DNA of 64,000 bases from Mercenaria mercenaria. Taxonomy: Eukaryota; Mollusca; Bivalvia; Venerida; Veneridae. Under the pieces are notes generated by a model, which was not told the origin of the DNA, made no database searches, and was given only the letters and a program-made list of their open reading frames with translations. Shown piece after piece: positions 10,465 through 22,530 of this stretch. Position 1 is the stretch's first letter. Every line of letters starts with the position of its first letter. The DNA lies in assembly GCF_021730395.1 (NCBI RefSeq), contig NC_069375.1, forward strand, positions 64,631,501-64,695,500, given 5' to 3'. The position numbers were made by a program, and so were the translations under genes.

Positions 10465-10745
10465 TATGGCACTCCGGGGCCGCGTGGTTAAGGTCGCTGA
10501 CTTCAAATCACTTGCCCCTCATCGATGTGGGTTCAAGCCTCACTCGGGGAGTTGAATTCATCATGCGAGGAAGGCATCCAGCATCCAGCTGGCGTACGGA
10601 AGTTGGTGGTTCTACAGGTTCCCGCTCGTGTTGAAATAATGCAGGGAGGGGCACCTGCGGTCTTCCTCCACAATCAAAGCGGGAAAGTCGCCATTTTACC
10701 TAAAAAGGTTTGGGTGCAAACCTTTTAAACCCAAAAAAATTTAAT
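10465..10745 (+). mobile_element. tRNA-derived SINE, family B
   Basis: Carries a recognisable pol III A box (gccgcgtggttaaggtc) and B box (gggttcaagcctc) about 35 bases apart, then the body with ggttctacaggttcccgctc and ggggcacctgcggtcttcctcc. The tail after about 10650 is distorted (accttttaaaccc where gacgttaaaccc is expected), which marks the beginning of the noisy block. Compare the copy at 5772-6035. Confidence 0.8.
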
Positions 10746-11039
10746 AAATAAATTTTTATGGTCCCCGCAGGTTGCATCCTGCTTTCTTTTATTTTTCTTG
10801 TACAGTATGCTTGTCAAATTCTCATAAACTAATAAAGGTTTCAAAATTATATATTTTCCCTGCAATTGTTCAGTAAAAATTCTTAAAAAAGGGGGGGGGG
10901 AGAATTCGCCAGTTTATTTTTTCCCTTAAAGGATTTTTGCAGTCTCGTGTTTTTACTTCAACTGATGAACGTGTGACCGACAAGGGACTTGAGAAAATTA
11001 TAAAAAAATTTCACCCAAATTTGGGAAAGAGGTATTTAA

Positions 11040-11276
11040 AGCCGCCCCATGAAAAAACCGACATACTGAAATTTAAAGACCAGCAGGATCCAGACCACCT
11101 ACGCTTTCGCGCAGTCTGGTCAGGATCCATGCTTTCGCTAACGTTTTTCCCAAATGAAATTTGGCTTTGAAAGCGAACAGTATAAAACCCTGACAAAATG
11201 AAAGGGAGGGGGCGGGTGGTCTGGTTTAATTGCGGGTCGCAAACGACTATGTTTGTTTTCTCAGGGTGCGGCTCAT
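11040..11276. mobile_element. MITE family 1 copy, distorted
   Basis: Left end gccgccccatgaaaaaacc and right end gttttctcagggtgcggctc match the family ends of 4802-5017, with inner caggatccatgct. Differences are largely run-type changes. Accidental long open frames cross it and should be ignored. Confidence 0.7.
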
Positions 11277-12423
11277 TTTTTTTTTTTAAGTCAGGGGCCG
11301 TAAAGATAGTCGGTAATTTCCTTTTTGGGTTTTCCGTATGTGAACACAGCTGCTCGTTGAACTCGTTTAGGGGCCCGAAAAATGCCAAAAAAAAAACGAT
11401 GGAATACAAAAATCGCACGGAAATTGCCAAATTGCCGTTTCGGCTTGCATGCTTCCTGATTTTATATTGAAAATAAATTTTTTTAAAAGGAAAAGGTACT
11501 TTTTCCCTCTTTTAAAAACTTTTGTAGCCCGACGAAGACCCACCCGGAAGGGTCGAATAACTTTTTTTCCAGCGGGAACCACGGCGGGTGTAAATTTTAA
11601 CCTCTCCAGCTCCATCTAGGCCGAACTGTGGAACGTACCAATATAAGTAAATCTTTTCCGGGCACTGAACCTATGGGGATTCGGGCCGCAACAGGGAATA
11701 AAACCCCCCCCGTCGAACCCGGCCCTTGGGCGTTGTAGCCCCAACCTGCTGACCATTGCCCCCCAAATTTCCCCTCTGAATTTCTAGTGGAAGCTCAAGT
11801 GTGCAAATAAGGTTCTTTTGAAATGAAATTCAAATTTGTTTTTTTTTTTCCCCATAATTAGAAAAACTCGGATTCAAGTGGCATACTCCGGGCCAGTTCA
11901 CTGAAATAAGGTGACCTTGGCAACTTCACGTTTGTATCCTAAAACAAGGAAGATATGATGGATTTTTTATGAAGGGTTCCCCCCAACAGCGAGGCGGTGG
12001 TCCAGCACGAAAGGATGTTATTTATATTTTGTTTTTCTTTTTTTTTAATTGATGTTTTTTTTTATTTGCATGGGCTGTTGGGATTTTTAAAGTGTTTGCA
12101 ACAATTTGCTCCAAAAAGCCTGATTTCTTTTAAACCGTCACAAAAAACAAGCTCTTCCCCTGGGTTTCAAAACTCGCGACCTCACGTTTAATTTCTCATG
12201 CCCTAGCTACGGGGCCCTTAAACCAGGAACACACCCATTTAATCAACAGACGACACTTGAAAGGAAGTAAAGGATTTATTTTTAAAAACCAGATAGGGGG
12301 TTTCTTTTTTTACGTTTTGGGCAGACAGATGGCGGAGGGGCCCAGGTGGAGAAAAAGGGTCAAATCCCCCAAAAAAAAAAAAAAATTTTTTTTCGGGAAC
12401 ACTGTTTTAATTAAAAATTTGGG

Positions 12424-12660
12424 CCCACCATGAAAAAACCAAATAGGGGCATTTGCAATCGGCATGGATCCAGACCTGCCTGCCATCCCGCAGTTTTTTT
12501 TGGTCGGGAAACCCATACTTTTTCGCTAAGGGTTTTTTTTTAATTTGGCAATAGGGAAATGAAGGCAAACAGTGTAGACCCGACCCAACTGCGGGGATGC
12601 CAGGGGGTCTGGCCCCCATGCTGGTGCCTTTGCCCATGTTGGTTTTCACATGGTGCGGCC
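12424..12660. mobile_element. MITE family 1 copy, strongly distorted
   Basis: Begins cccaccatgaaaaaacc and ends ggttttcacatggtgcggcc, with ggcatggatccagacc and ccccatgctgg inside. The order of parts is that of family 1, but the runs are stretched. Confidence 0.65.
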
Positions 12661-14009
12661 AAATAGTTATATGTTGCAATTTTATGTTTCCCACCTCGTT
12701 TACAAATGGAAAGGAAATATAATGTAAAAGTAAAAATGAAACGTTTTTCGTTGTTCATGCGAAATGAAGGGCAAATTTATGTCTGAAAAATTTAAAAATA
12801 AACCCGCTGCCTTGATTCATGGATTTGTCGACCTATTCTTTTTTCCCTTTTGAAATGAACCCCAAAAAAAATATATTTCATTTTTTAAGTCCCTTGCACA
12901 TGTAAAAAGAAAATTTATGGCAGATGTTTGTTTGGGGAGTATTAAACGTCCTCAACGAAAACGTTTTACTTTTTTTAATCTCTTCAGAAACTAGAAATTA
13001 TTGCTTGCTTCTTTTTCAGGTAAGGGAGGGCCCAAAGAAAGCGACTTTTTTGTACGAAAGTTACCCCAGCGGCCATATAATTGGCCCGGGAAAACCTAGC
13101 GAGAAACCAAAACTTTTACAGATCCCACGACGGGAAACTTAAATGCATAGAAAAAAAACTTTAGTTGCCGGCTTGCTTACTACCAATCTTTTATAAATCG
13201 TGTTTTGTCTTTGAAAATGCAGTTTTGCCTCTCAAAATATAGTATCATAAGCCTATTCACTTCCAAAAGTTTGGGACAACTGTTAAATTGGTCGTAATAT
13301 GAAAGGGTTTGCTAATTTGTTATTCTGTAAATAAAATTTTTTGTGTACTTAAAAAAACGTAAGGCGAACTTCTTTCGTTTCGAATTCGAGGAGACCGACA
13401 CAATCTGTTCAAGTAAATTTTTATTTCGAGCAATCGAAAAATTTTTGAAATTACTTGGGGAATTGCAAGGGGACTGACGTTGAGCTCCCGAAAGAGATGG
13501 AGTTCCTTGTTTCGACTTCGAGAGAAACTAAGTTCGAAACTATGTATTTTAAAATTGCGTTACATTCTCACTTTTAATGTCGAAGGAAGTGCTCTCGTCT
13601 TTTCAAGTAAAAAAACTTTCTGGCTGGATGTCGGAGTTTCTTTTTTTGCCCGGGTTTGTGCTGTGACAAATGACAAATCTGAATTTATCGATAGGCTACT
13701 TAAGTTTAAAGTTCATTTCAACCAAAAAAGTTTTGGTTGTTTTGTGGGGGTAAAAAAAGGTAATTGAAAATTAAAAAAAAACCAAAAACATCAGGGGGAT
13801 GGTTTAAAAGGGGACAAGCCTATGATTAAAAGGGGCCCTTTGGTATTTTTTTTTTGATAAACAGTTTTATGGGCAAAACAATAAATTTACCATACCGAAA
13901 ATTTTTCTTTTTTTTGATATTTTTTTAAAATACTGTTCTTTTGATCACCCAATTCAGGGAATGTGAAAACCTTTTCGGGGGTTTTGGGTAAGGGAGATGC
14001 AATTATTTT

Positions 14010-14425
14010 TTTTAAATATTTCTCGAGCGCACGACTCTTTTTGATGATCAACATCTTTTTTTGTGGCACATCTTTTTTTGAGCGATCAAAAAATTTTTAT
14101 CTCGTGCCCGAATCTTATCTCGAGCAAATCAGCATTTTAAATCTCGGGGCCCACGACTTTTTTTGTCGAGGGGTTCAACATTTTATCTCAAGATAAACCC
14201 ATCTTTTTCCTCGGCACAAACACTTTTTTGAGCGATCAACATCTTTTATCGAGCGATCAAGATCTTTTTCTCGAGCGTTCAACAACTTATCTCGTGCCCC
14301 GGGACATCTTATTTTGAGCTATCAACATCTTTTCTCGTGCGCACGACATCTTATCTCGAGCAATCAGAAACTTATCTCGAGGGCCGACCCCCTTTATCTT
14401 AAGCGATCAACATCAATCTTGAGCT
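14010..14425. repeat. Minisatellite of ctcgag/gatcaacatctt phrases
   Basis: About fifteen degenerate repeats of a roughly 25-30 base phrase: atctcgagcgatcaacatctt, with variants tctcgtgcgcacgacatct. The spacing between phrases varies. The inverse of the phrase appears about 600-1000 bases on, at 15025-15095. Sequence quality here is poor, so the exact unit cannot be fixed. Confidence 0.65.
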
Positions 14426-15024
14426 TAAACTTTTTAAATCAATTTTTTTTAAAAGGCCCTTTTGTTTTAAATTTCAGTCATCAGTAAAAACATACGTCTG
14501 CCCCGTTTTTGTTTTTTTTCGATTATTTTTAATAAAAACCGTTTAACGTTTTTTACGGGGTTTATAATTTAAATACGAAAAACGGGGTAAAAAAGGAAAA
14601 CAAAAAATCAGTGATGACCCCCCCAAAGAAATAAATTTAAGTCCTTGGAAAAGAAAAAAATATAGTATAAAGGTTTTCCCCCAATTTTTTAAAAAATTTC
14701 CCTTTTTTTCCCCTTAATTCATGCATGCAATTTTATAACTATTTTTACCGCGAATTTACCAGTTAAATTGCTTTTTTGTTGCTTTTCTAACATCCCAAAA
14801 AGCCCCCACTGCTTTTTTCCCATTTATTTTTGAAGATTTTAAAGGCCCAAAATTATGGCAGCCCCCCCAAAAAAAATTTTGAAAAATTTGTACATTATAT
14901 GGGGGGAGTCCGAAAACGTTTGAATAGGGGGAAACCCTAATTTTTCCAATTTTGCCCCGTATGTTTTATTTGGATGACCAAAAATACGCAAAAAGGGCAA
15001 TAAAAATATAAATAAGAGCGTGCG

Positions 15025-15095
15025 CTCGAGTAAGATTTTTCATCGCTCGAGATAAATGCTTGGCGCACGAGATAATTGTTGATCGCTCGAGAAAG
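15025..15095. repeat. Inverted-orientation copies of the ctcgag phrase repeat
   Basis: Contains gctcgagataaatgc, gcgcacgagataattg and ttgatcgctcgagaaagatg, which are reverse complements of the phrases in 14010-14425. With that array it could form a large stem. Confidence 0.6.
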
Positions 15096-16509
15096 ATGTA
15101 GCCCCTTTTTTCTTTTCACATTAGCTTTTTGGTTTATGCATTCATTCAAAAAATTAAAGCACGAGCCCAGAGATGTAAGGAGAGTTTTCCAGCCCCGAAA
15201 AGAACGGGAATTTAATTTCGTGAATACCAGAAAAATTCGGTAAAAAAATTTTGTTTCTTTTAAAAAAAAAAAAAAATTTTTTTTTATTAAAACAAATTAA
15301 AACTATATAGGGCCAATTAATTGTGAATGAAAAATCCCCCAAACACATGTAGTTTTTTAAAATTAGTAAATTTAGATATATTTGATAAAGTATTTTTTAC
15401 ATTTAAAGTTAATACTTCAAAAAGTAATTTTTTTGGGAAAAGGGAACAAAAAGTTTTTATATGTAATTCAAATGGATAAATTGCGACAACTGCAGTTTTT
15501 TTAAACCTATAAGCTTTTTGAAAAAAACCGCCCGAATAACAACAGAGGAAAATAATATAAGCCCTAATATTATTCTAGAGAACCTTCCGAGAAAAATTGT
15601 AGGGAAATGTTTTTTTTACGTAAAAAACATATTTGCCAAAAATTAAGGTTTTTCCCGGGGTAAAAACTCGGGTTTTCCCTGTTTCTTTTCCCATGAAGGG
15701 AGATAATTGAAATTTCCCGGGACTATTGGGTTATCTTTTAAAATACTTTGGGGTATGTTTTTTTTGTGAGAGGATGATGTCCCAATGCAAACGGGCCAAA
15801 TGCTAAAAAAATGGAAATATTTCATGCTAAATTCCAGAAACCTAGAGTATTGAAAAAATACTTACACAATTTTAAAAATTTTTAAACCTTTCCCATATAC
15901 CTAATGCTAAATGAAAAATTTTTAAGAAGCAAAAGGCTTATTCCCAAATGATACATGTTTATCGAAAATTCTTTAATTTTATGAATTCTGTTTTATATAT
16001 TTTCCCCTTTTTAGATGTAAATTTTTAATTTTTTGAAAATATATAATGTTCAAACGCGTCTAATTTTGGGTGTAATTTAATTTTCCATCAGTCATGGGAA
16101 CAGGGGACCAAACCCCTGTTACTCTAAAATTTCACCCACTTTTTAAATACGCACTCCAAAAAGCATTTGACAAAATTTAAATTAAAAATTGCTCGCATTT
16201 CGAAAAAAAACCGACTAAGCATTTATATCTAAAAAATACCGTTTGAAAAAATAAATTTTAACTTTTTAAAAAAAGCATTTGACAAACAGATTTTTGCATT
16301 AGTTAATTTTTGGAATTAGGCATTTGTCAATTAGATGGCGCCCCCCGGGGTTTGTGTAAATTTTAAAGGCACTTTTGGGGTTTTTCTCCCCCAAAAAAAC
16401 CAAAATCGAGATTGGATAGAAAAGTAAAAACAAGAAAAAACATTAACCTGGTAAGTTTTGGATGGATCCTAAAAAAAATACTTTTACATGTCCCTGAAAA
16501 AACATATAT

Positions 16510-16696
16510 GAGCCGCCCCATAAAAAAACAACAAAAGTGCGCAGTCTGGTCGGGTTTTACATGCTGTTTTTTTAAAAACCCTTTTGCAATCAGAAAAACC
16601 GTTAGCAAAACAGCATTAAACTTGACCAGATTTGCCGGCCCTGGACCCATGCGGCCCGCAAAGAAACTAGTTGGTTTTCTCGTGGCGCGGCTCATA
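16510..16696. mobile_element. MITE family 1 copy, distorted
   Basis: Left end gagccgccccataaaaaaac and right end ggttttctcgtggcgcggctc; inner gcgcagtctggtcgg and accgttagcaaaacagcat as in family 1. Confidence 0.65.
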
Positions 16697-17740
16697 TTTT
16701 AAAAAAGGGGGGTTTTTAGGTAGGGGAAATCCAAAAAAAAAAATCTGTATTTTTAGTTCGATCACGTTTTCTCCGTTGCGTTTTCCGGCATTTTTCGGAT
16801 AATAGATAAAAATAATTTTTGATATGCCCGAATGTTTCCCGGGAATACTTAAGGCCCGCAAAATCCTAATTCGTTTCCCTTCTTCTTTCCATATAAAAAT
16901 TTAAATTTTCTTGAAATCTATTTTCATATTTTGGGACCCATTTCAATGATACCCGGGAACCCATATATACAGTGAAAAAAAACCATGACTTCATCCCAAA
17001 AAATAAAAAAGATATTGCATTTTTTGTTTTAAATATAAGAAAAACAATCTGTCATGAAAAAACATCCCCCTCGAAAATGCTTTTTTAGAAATCGGGGTTT
17101 ATGTAAAACATTTTCTCAATGTAAAACATTAAAATAGGAAAATAAATGAAAGTGGCCTAGATCTAAGCCTAAAATTAAAACTGCCACGTCCTTATATGCC
17201 CCAAACTACTGCATTTCATCCACAACATGGAACTTCTTTTGGTTTACTTCACAAGTACACTGTTTTTTGTGTTACCTGGGCCCAAGGACCACTGCTTTCC
17301 CCCTGTCATTTGTTTTGTATTTTTCTTGGGAAAAGATGCCCAATAAAAATGCTGGGTCAAGATAGTCAACTCGTTTTGACCCCCAAAGGGATTTTTGTGT
17401 GTTAGTTTTCCCTCTAAAACCTATTCTTCAGGGTGAAATTAAAAAAAACTTAACAACTTTTCCTTTTTAAAAAAAAACAAACAAAAAATGCCAAAAAACG
17501 CTAAAAGGGAAAAATTGAATGATTTACCGACGTGTTTTACGGGTGCTTTAAACGCCCAACGGCCCTATTTGCTAAGCAACCTGTCTACACTCATACTCTA
17601 TAAATATCCACTGAAACCTTAATGCCGACTATATTAGCAAAGTTGTTCAAAACCTGCCCTCTTACGTTTCGCCTTGGACAATCCTCGCAAATCAATCTTC
17701 TTGCACTCACACATTTTCTATTACTTAGACAAGACAATTG

Positions 17741-17982
17741 AGCCGCGCAATGAGAAAACCAACATAGTGGCTTTGCGACCAGCATGGATCCAGACCAGCC
17801 TGCGCATCCGCCGGGACCCAATGTAGTTCCCCTTTGAAAGCCTATTAAAATTTTTAAAGAAACTGTTAGCGAACATCATGGATCCTAACCAGACTGCATG
17901 GATCCTGGCGGATGCGCAGGCTGGTCTGGATCCATGCTGGTTGCAAAGCCTCTGTGTCGATTTTCTCATGGCGCGGCTCAAT
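17741..17982. mobile_element. MITE family 1 copy, well preserved
   Basis: Left end gagccgcgcaatgagaaaacc, right end ttttctcatggcgcggctc, with two ggatccagaccagcctgcgc-type inner arms. It lies in a comparatively clean patch within the noisy block. Confidence 0.85.
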
Positions 17983-19564
17983 TTATAAATAAAAAATACT
18001 AATATTGCTTTGAATATATTTTATTGCAAACGCGTATTGAAACATATCAAGCAAAAGTGGTGAGCTTTAAGGGCAAAGGTAGTTAAAGAAACACCACAAC
18101 CTCTACTTCAATCATAAGTTTGATTGGCCCCTCTGAACTATACCTTTTTCCCAATTTTTCTTACCAAAACTGAGAATTTTAAAAAAAACAAAAATGGGGA
18201 ATGTTTATAGTACTTCCTTTGCAGAACATAACGCTCTACATTAGAAGCTTGAAAAGAACGATGGTGTGGGGACTTTTGTAAAAAACATTTAAAAGGGAAA
18301 AAGCTTTAGCGAAAATTTTTTTAAAATATCAACGTTTAAAAATTCCCCCCTTTCAACCCCTGTTATAACACCCTGACTGAACACCAAAAAATTGGCGGGG
18401 CCCTACTACGTTTTGAAATCGGGCTTCCAAAATTTTCATGTTACCCATTAAATTTGGGTTTTCCCCCTTAAAAATATTAAAAATTTAATCAAATTTAAAT
18501 TAATAGCCCAAAACCCCCCGATTTTTTCCAAACCCCCCCACCAAACCCAAAGGGTTTTATGCCGGTTTTAAATTTTCCGCCCAAACGTATAACCCATGAC
18601 GAAAACCCTTTGGGTTTAAAAGTTTTGGAAAAAAAGATCAAGTGGTACTATAATACACGGGGAGCGTGTAAATTTACCTTATCGTATTATTTTGATGCAT
18701 TAATACATGGTTCGGCTATGTATTACCTCTGAATTAAAGTTGTTGTTATCAGTTTATGAAGTAAATCTTTTCTAGCCAAAATATTACAAAAACGGAAGTC
18801 ACGATCTCCACCCTTTCACTTGAAGAATACGAAAAAGTACCTTAATGTTTTTTACAAAGATAATTAATATTTATTTTTAAAAAAAAAAAGAACAGTGAAG
18901 GACAAACCATATGTCCTTTCCCCGGGTTTTTTTTTTTCCAAAAGCACCTTTTTTTTTTAACACGGGAATTTCAATGGCCCGTTGAAATTAAATTTGTGAC
19001 AATTTTAAGTCCCCAAAAACCGTCGCTTAAATTGTGTTTTGGGTACGCCCTGGTTTCAACTCAAAGATAAAAGCATGGGGGACAATTTTGGCTTTTCAAA
19101 AAATACACCCTCGCCTTTAAAAAAAATTTGCGAGATTAAAAACCCTAAATATAGAATTTCAAAGTTATTGCCTGTGCAAAAAATTTTTAAAAAAGAAAAG
19201 GAATTAAACAAGGGTGTTTGTAAAAACAAAAGTGCCCCACGAAAGCGGTCGGAGATAATTTTGGGATTTTAATGTTAGGGACATTAGCCGAAAATTCTTT
19301 ACTTATGAGCGAAAAATGTTTTCATCTCGAAGTCAATGAGACCCTTTGGGTTTTTATTTTCTGGGCAAGGGAAACTGTGACAACAGGCCCAAACATCCCC
19401 TTAGCCCCTAACAAAAATAATTGTTTGTTTCCGGTGGCCCCACCTACCCTAAATTTTTTTACCGCCGGGCCCCAAACTTTTTTAGGGGGTAAAATGGGGG
19501 GCCGGGAATTTTTTTCAAAAAAGTAAATTTATGTTCTCTTATGAAATAAATTGTTTAAATTTTT

Positions 19565-19770
19565 TGGGGGGTACGTCTTGTCTAACATAACGCCTCACTG
19601 CTAAACCGCCCTGAAATTTTTATTTATATGTACAGTTCAAATTACTAGCCTGACAAGTTTTTAAACCCACGGATTTTCATGGGTAAAATTTTTGGGGGTT
19701 TACAAGTACATTTTTTTTATCGGAAAAATTTCCCTAGAGGGGCAATCGTTTTTCAAAAATTTAAAGAAAT
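19565..19770 (+). repeat. Repeat pair member 1 (partner 22325-22530)
   Basis: Shares with 22325-22530 the order: taacataacgcc, cactgcta, tagcctgacaagtttt, ccacgg, and ctagaggggca followed by tcgttt. Differences are mainly run-type. It is a dispersed repeat or a local duplication inside the noisy block. Confidence 0.6.
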
Positions 19771-20029
19771 TTCGGGCGGAAAAAATGCAGCGCCCACTGT
19801 TTTGAAATTCGCAAATTTAAAATTTAGTATACATAATTTTTTTCTTTAGTTTTCTGCGCTTTTTAATTTTGATTGCGAAATTTCTGTTTATTTCGGCATT
19901 TTAAAATTTTCTCCCGGGAAATTTAAAGGGGAAACTTTTTCATCGTACAATCAGCAAGTATTGGTTATTTGGTTTTATTCAATCACTGAATGAATCCCTT
20001 GAAAAATGAATTTTAGTTTTATAAAAAAT

Positions 20030-20055
20030 AAATAAATAAATAAATAAATAAAAAA
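20030..20055. repeat. (AAAT)n microsatellite
   Basis: Six or seven copies of aaat, followed by an A-rich tail. Confidence 0.8.
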
Positions 20056-21714
20056 GAAAAAGACAAAAGTGGGCTGACAAAAACCCCACAGGTAAAAACC
20101 CGGTGTGGTCCGGGGTCCTTTTTTTTTTTTTTTTTTTTCATGTACAAAGCGCAAAATGCAGTACGTTTTAGTTCCTTACATTATTTCGGTCATTTTTTAT
20201 TTATGGGCTTTGATCATATGTACAATATGCATTTTACTGGTTTTACCCCGAGGTTTTATTGAGGTTTATGCTTTTTTAACGGACATTGTTTCGGAAATAT
20301 TTTTTTTAACATGATGATGGGTTTAGTAACGCTGGGATTAAACAAAGAATTTTGTTTGTAGCCCAAAATAATTTAAAAAAAAAAAAAAAAACAAACTATT
20401 ATGTCCCTTAAATCAAATAGAAAAATAATTTGGTTTTTTCTTAAAAATTGTCAAAATTATACTTTTAAAAACTTTTCTTTAAAAGAAAAAAGCATGCTGC
20501 ATAGTCCCAGTTACAGCTTAACAATCCCATGAGAAAGGAGCCCACATACAATTTAAATTTGGGTTTCCCTGCCTTTTCAACAGTAAATTTTGTCAGATGG
20601 TTTTAAGGGGTTTTGTAGGACTGCACATAGGGAAAATTTTGTATGAATAAACGCAATTCTAGCCCGTACGCTTTGGGTGCGGAAACCATTATTTAGCAAC
20701 CCCGGGAAAAACCAGCATTAACACGGTTTAGGGCCCCTGGGATAAGGGGCTGCGAAAACAAGGGCGTCAACCGGCCCATTCTCCCAAAATTTTTTAAAAA
20801 AATTAGTACAGGGCGGCGTTTGGGTGGGGGGGTCGGCAGGGTTTTTTGGGGGCACCTTGTGGTTTAAAGGTAACTGCTTTAAACCCATTAATTTTAAATT
20901 TGATCCCCATTTATCTAGATCCGTTCATGCTTACTTAACTGCCTGAATGTAAAGAATAAGTTATAAAAATGCATTGATATGAAAAAACAAAAAAAAATCA
21001 AGAAATATCAAAATTTTTGGGGTAAAACAGAATTTAATCAATTATGAAATAATGTTTAAAAATAAAAATTAAAAATTTAAAAATAAAGATATAATAATGT
21101 TTGAATAATAAGAATGCCCAAAAAAGACGTCACATTTAAAAATGTTCAAAAATAAATTTTGTTTATGACCTAAAAAAGTCAGGGACAGTTAAAAACTCCC
21201 TTTTTATTGAAAGTCTTATTGGGTAATGGTTTCCTATTGTCCGCCCTCGTTTCCCTCCGTTCGTCTGATGTTGCGGGGGAAAATAAATAGATAAAAACAT
21301 TTTGACTGAAAACCCCGTAAGGTTTCATGATGACCCTGGGTTATAGTAATCGAAAATATTGGATAATATTACAAGTACCTAAATACATTTTAAAAAATTA
21401 AAATAAAAATATGTAAAATATGCAGCGGTTTTATAGATTTTTATACTTTTTAAAAAATTAAGGTACAAAAGCAAAAGGGGGGGTTTTTAGCTCCCGATTA
21501 AAATGTTTGTCAAAGACCTGTTTTACCTATAGAGTAAAGGGGAAATTTACTGCCAAAACCCGGTTTTGGGGGAATTTTATTTTTTAAAAAAAGTTTTAGT
21601 GGCCCTCAATACACGTAATGTGCTTTCGGTATGGGATATTGTAAAAAACTTATTGGTACTAAAATCTAAAATGCATTTTCATTCCCTTGAAATCTATAGT
21701 TATCTTTTTATATC

Positions 21715-22255
21715 ATTGAGATCGGTGAGAGCAAACTTTGCCTCTTTCTCATGAGTGCCGGGAAATACTAGAACCTACAATTTCCTATTAGGTTTTGGTA
21801 TGTTCTGCGCCTTTTTTCATAGTTTTCTGCACCTTCGCGCTCATGTTGCTTCCCGGGATTTTAGCTGGAGCTTTGGGCCCTTTTAAAATTTTTCTCAAAT
21901 TTTAAAATATACCCTGCTATATATTTACAAAGTGGGCCCTAATTTTCATTTTGAAAATTTACAAAAAAAGTCCCCGGCCTTATCCCCCCATTTAAATTTT
22001 TTTTTTTTTTGCTAATTTTCTTGGGACTTTCCCCCTTTGTCATAGAACCGGGTGAACTCCCTTTGCAGTCGGGCCCCTACGTAGACGCCTCCAAAAAAAA
22101 AAACCTCTTTTAAAAGGTCCACGTCACCTGTTCCCCGAGAAAATATATGTTTTCACAAATACCCGGGATTTTTCATCCCCAAGGGGGGTTCTGCAGCCGG
22201 GTTTGACTTTAATTTTTATATATATAAAAAACCCTAAACACCCACCCAAAATTAA
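21715..22255 (+). repeat. Degraded twin of 27165-27705
   Basis: Colinear with 27165-27705 over more than 500 bases: atgagtgc, actagaacctacaatttcc, tagttttctgcaccttcgcg, ttttagctggagcttt, gctatatatttacaa, aagtc/cggccttatcc, tttcacaaatac and gttctgcagccgggtttgac all appear in order. The copy here has stretched runs and neighbour-copy substitutions. Confidence 0.8.
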
Positions 22256-22276
22256 GTTAAAAATTTTTGTTTCTTG

Positions 22277-22310
<34 letters not shown>

Positions 22311-22324
22311 AAAATTTTTTTAAA

Positions 22325-22530
22325 TTTTGGTGGGTATCGTCTTGTTTTTAACATAACGCCCCCACTGCTAATCCGCACCTGTTTTTTTATTTTTTATCGT
22401 ATCAGTTTAAATACTAGTCTGACAAGTTTTAAAACCACGGGTTTTCGTGGGAAATTTGTGCAGTGAAAGTACATTCTTTAAACGGAAATCCCCTAGAGGG
22501 GCAGATCGTTTAAAAAATTCCCTCCCAAAC
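22325..22530 (+). repeat. Repeat pair member 2 (partner 19565-19770)
   Basis: See 19565-19770. It follows a 40-base A run with one break and sits directly downstream of the degraded twin. Confidence 0.6.

Noticed and set aside
17196-17405. 69-codon plus-strand frame starting MPQTTAFHPQHG
   Set aside because: Looks a little more complex than its neighbours but has no recognisable domain, and it lies in the noisy block.
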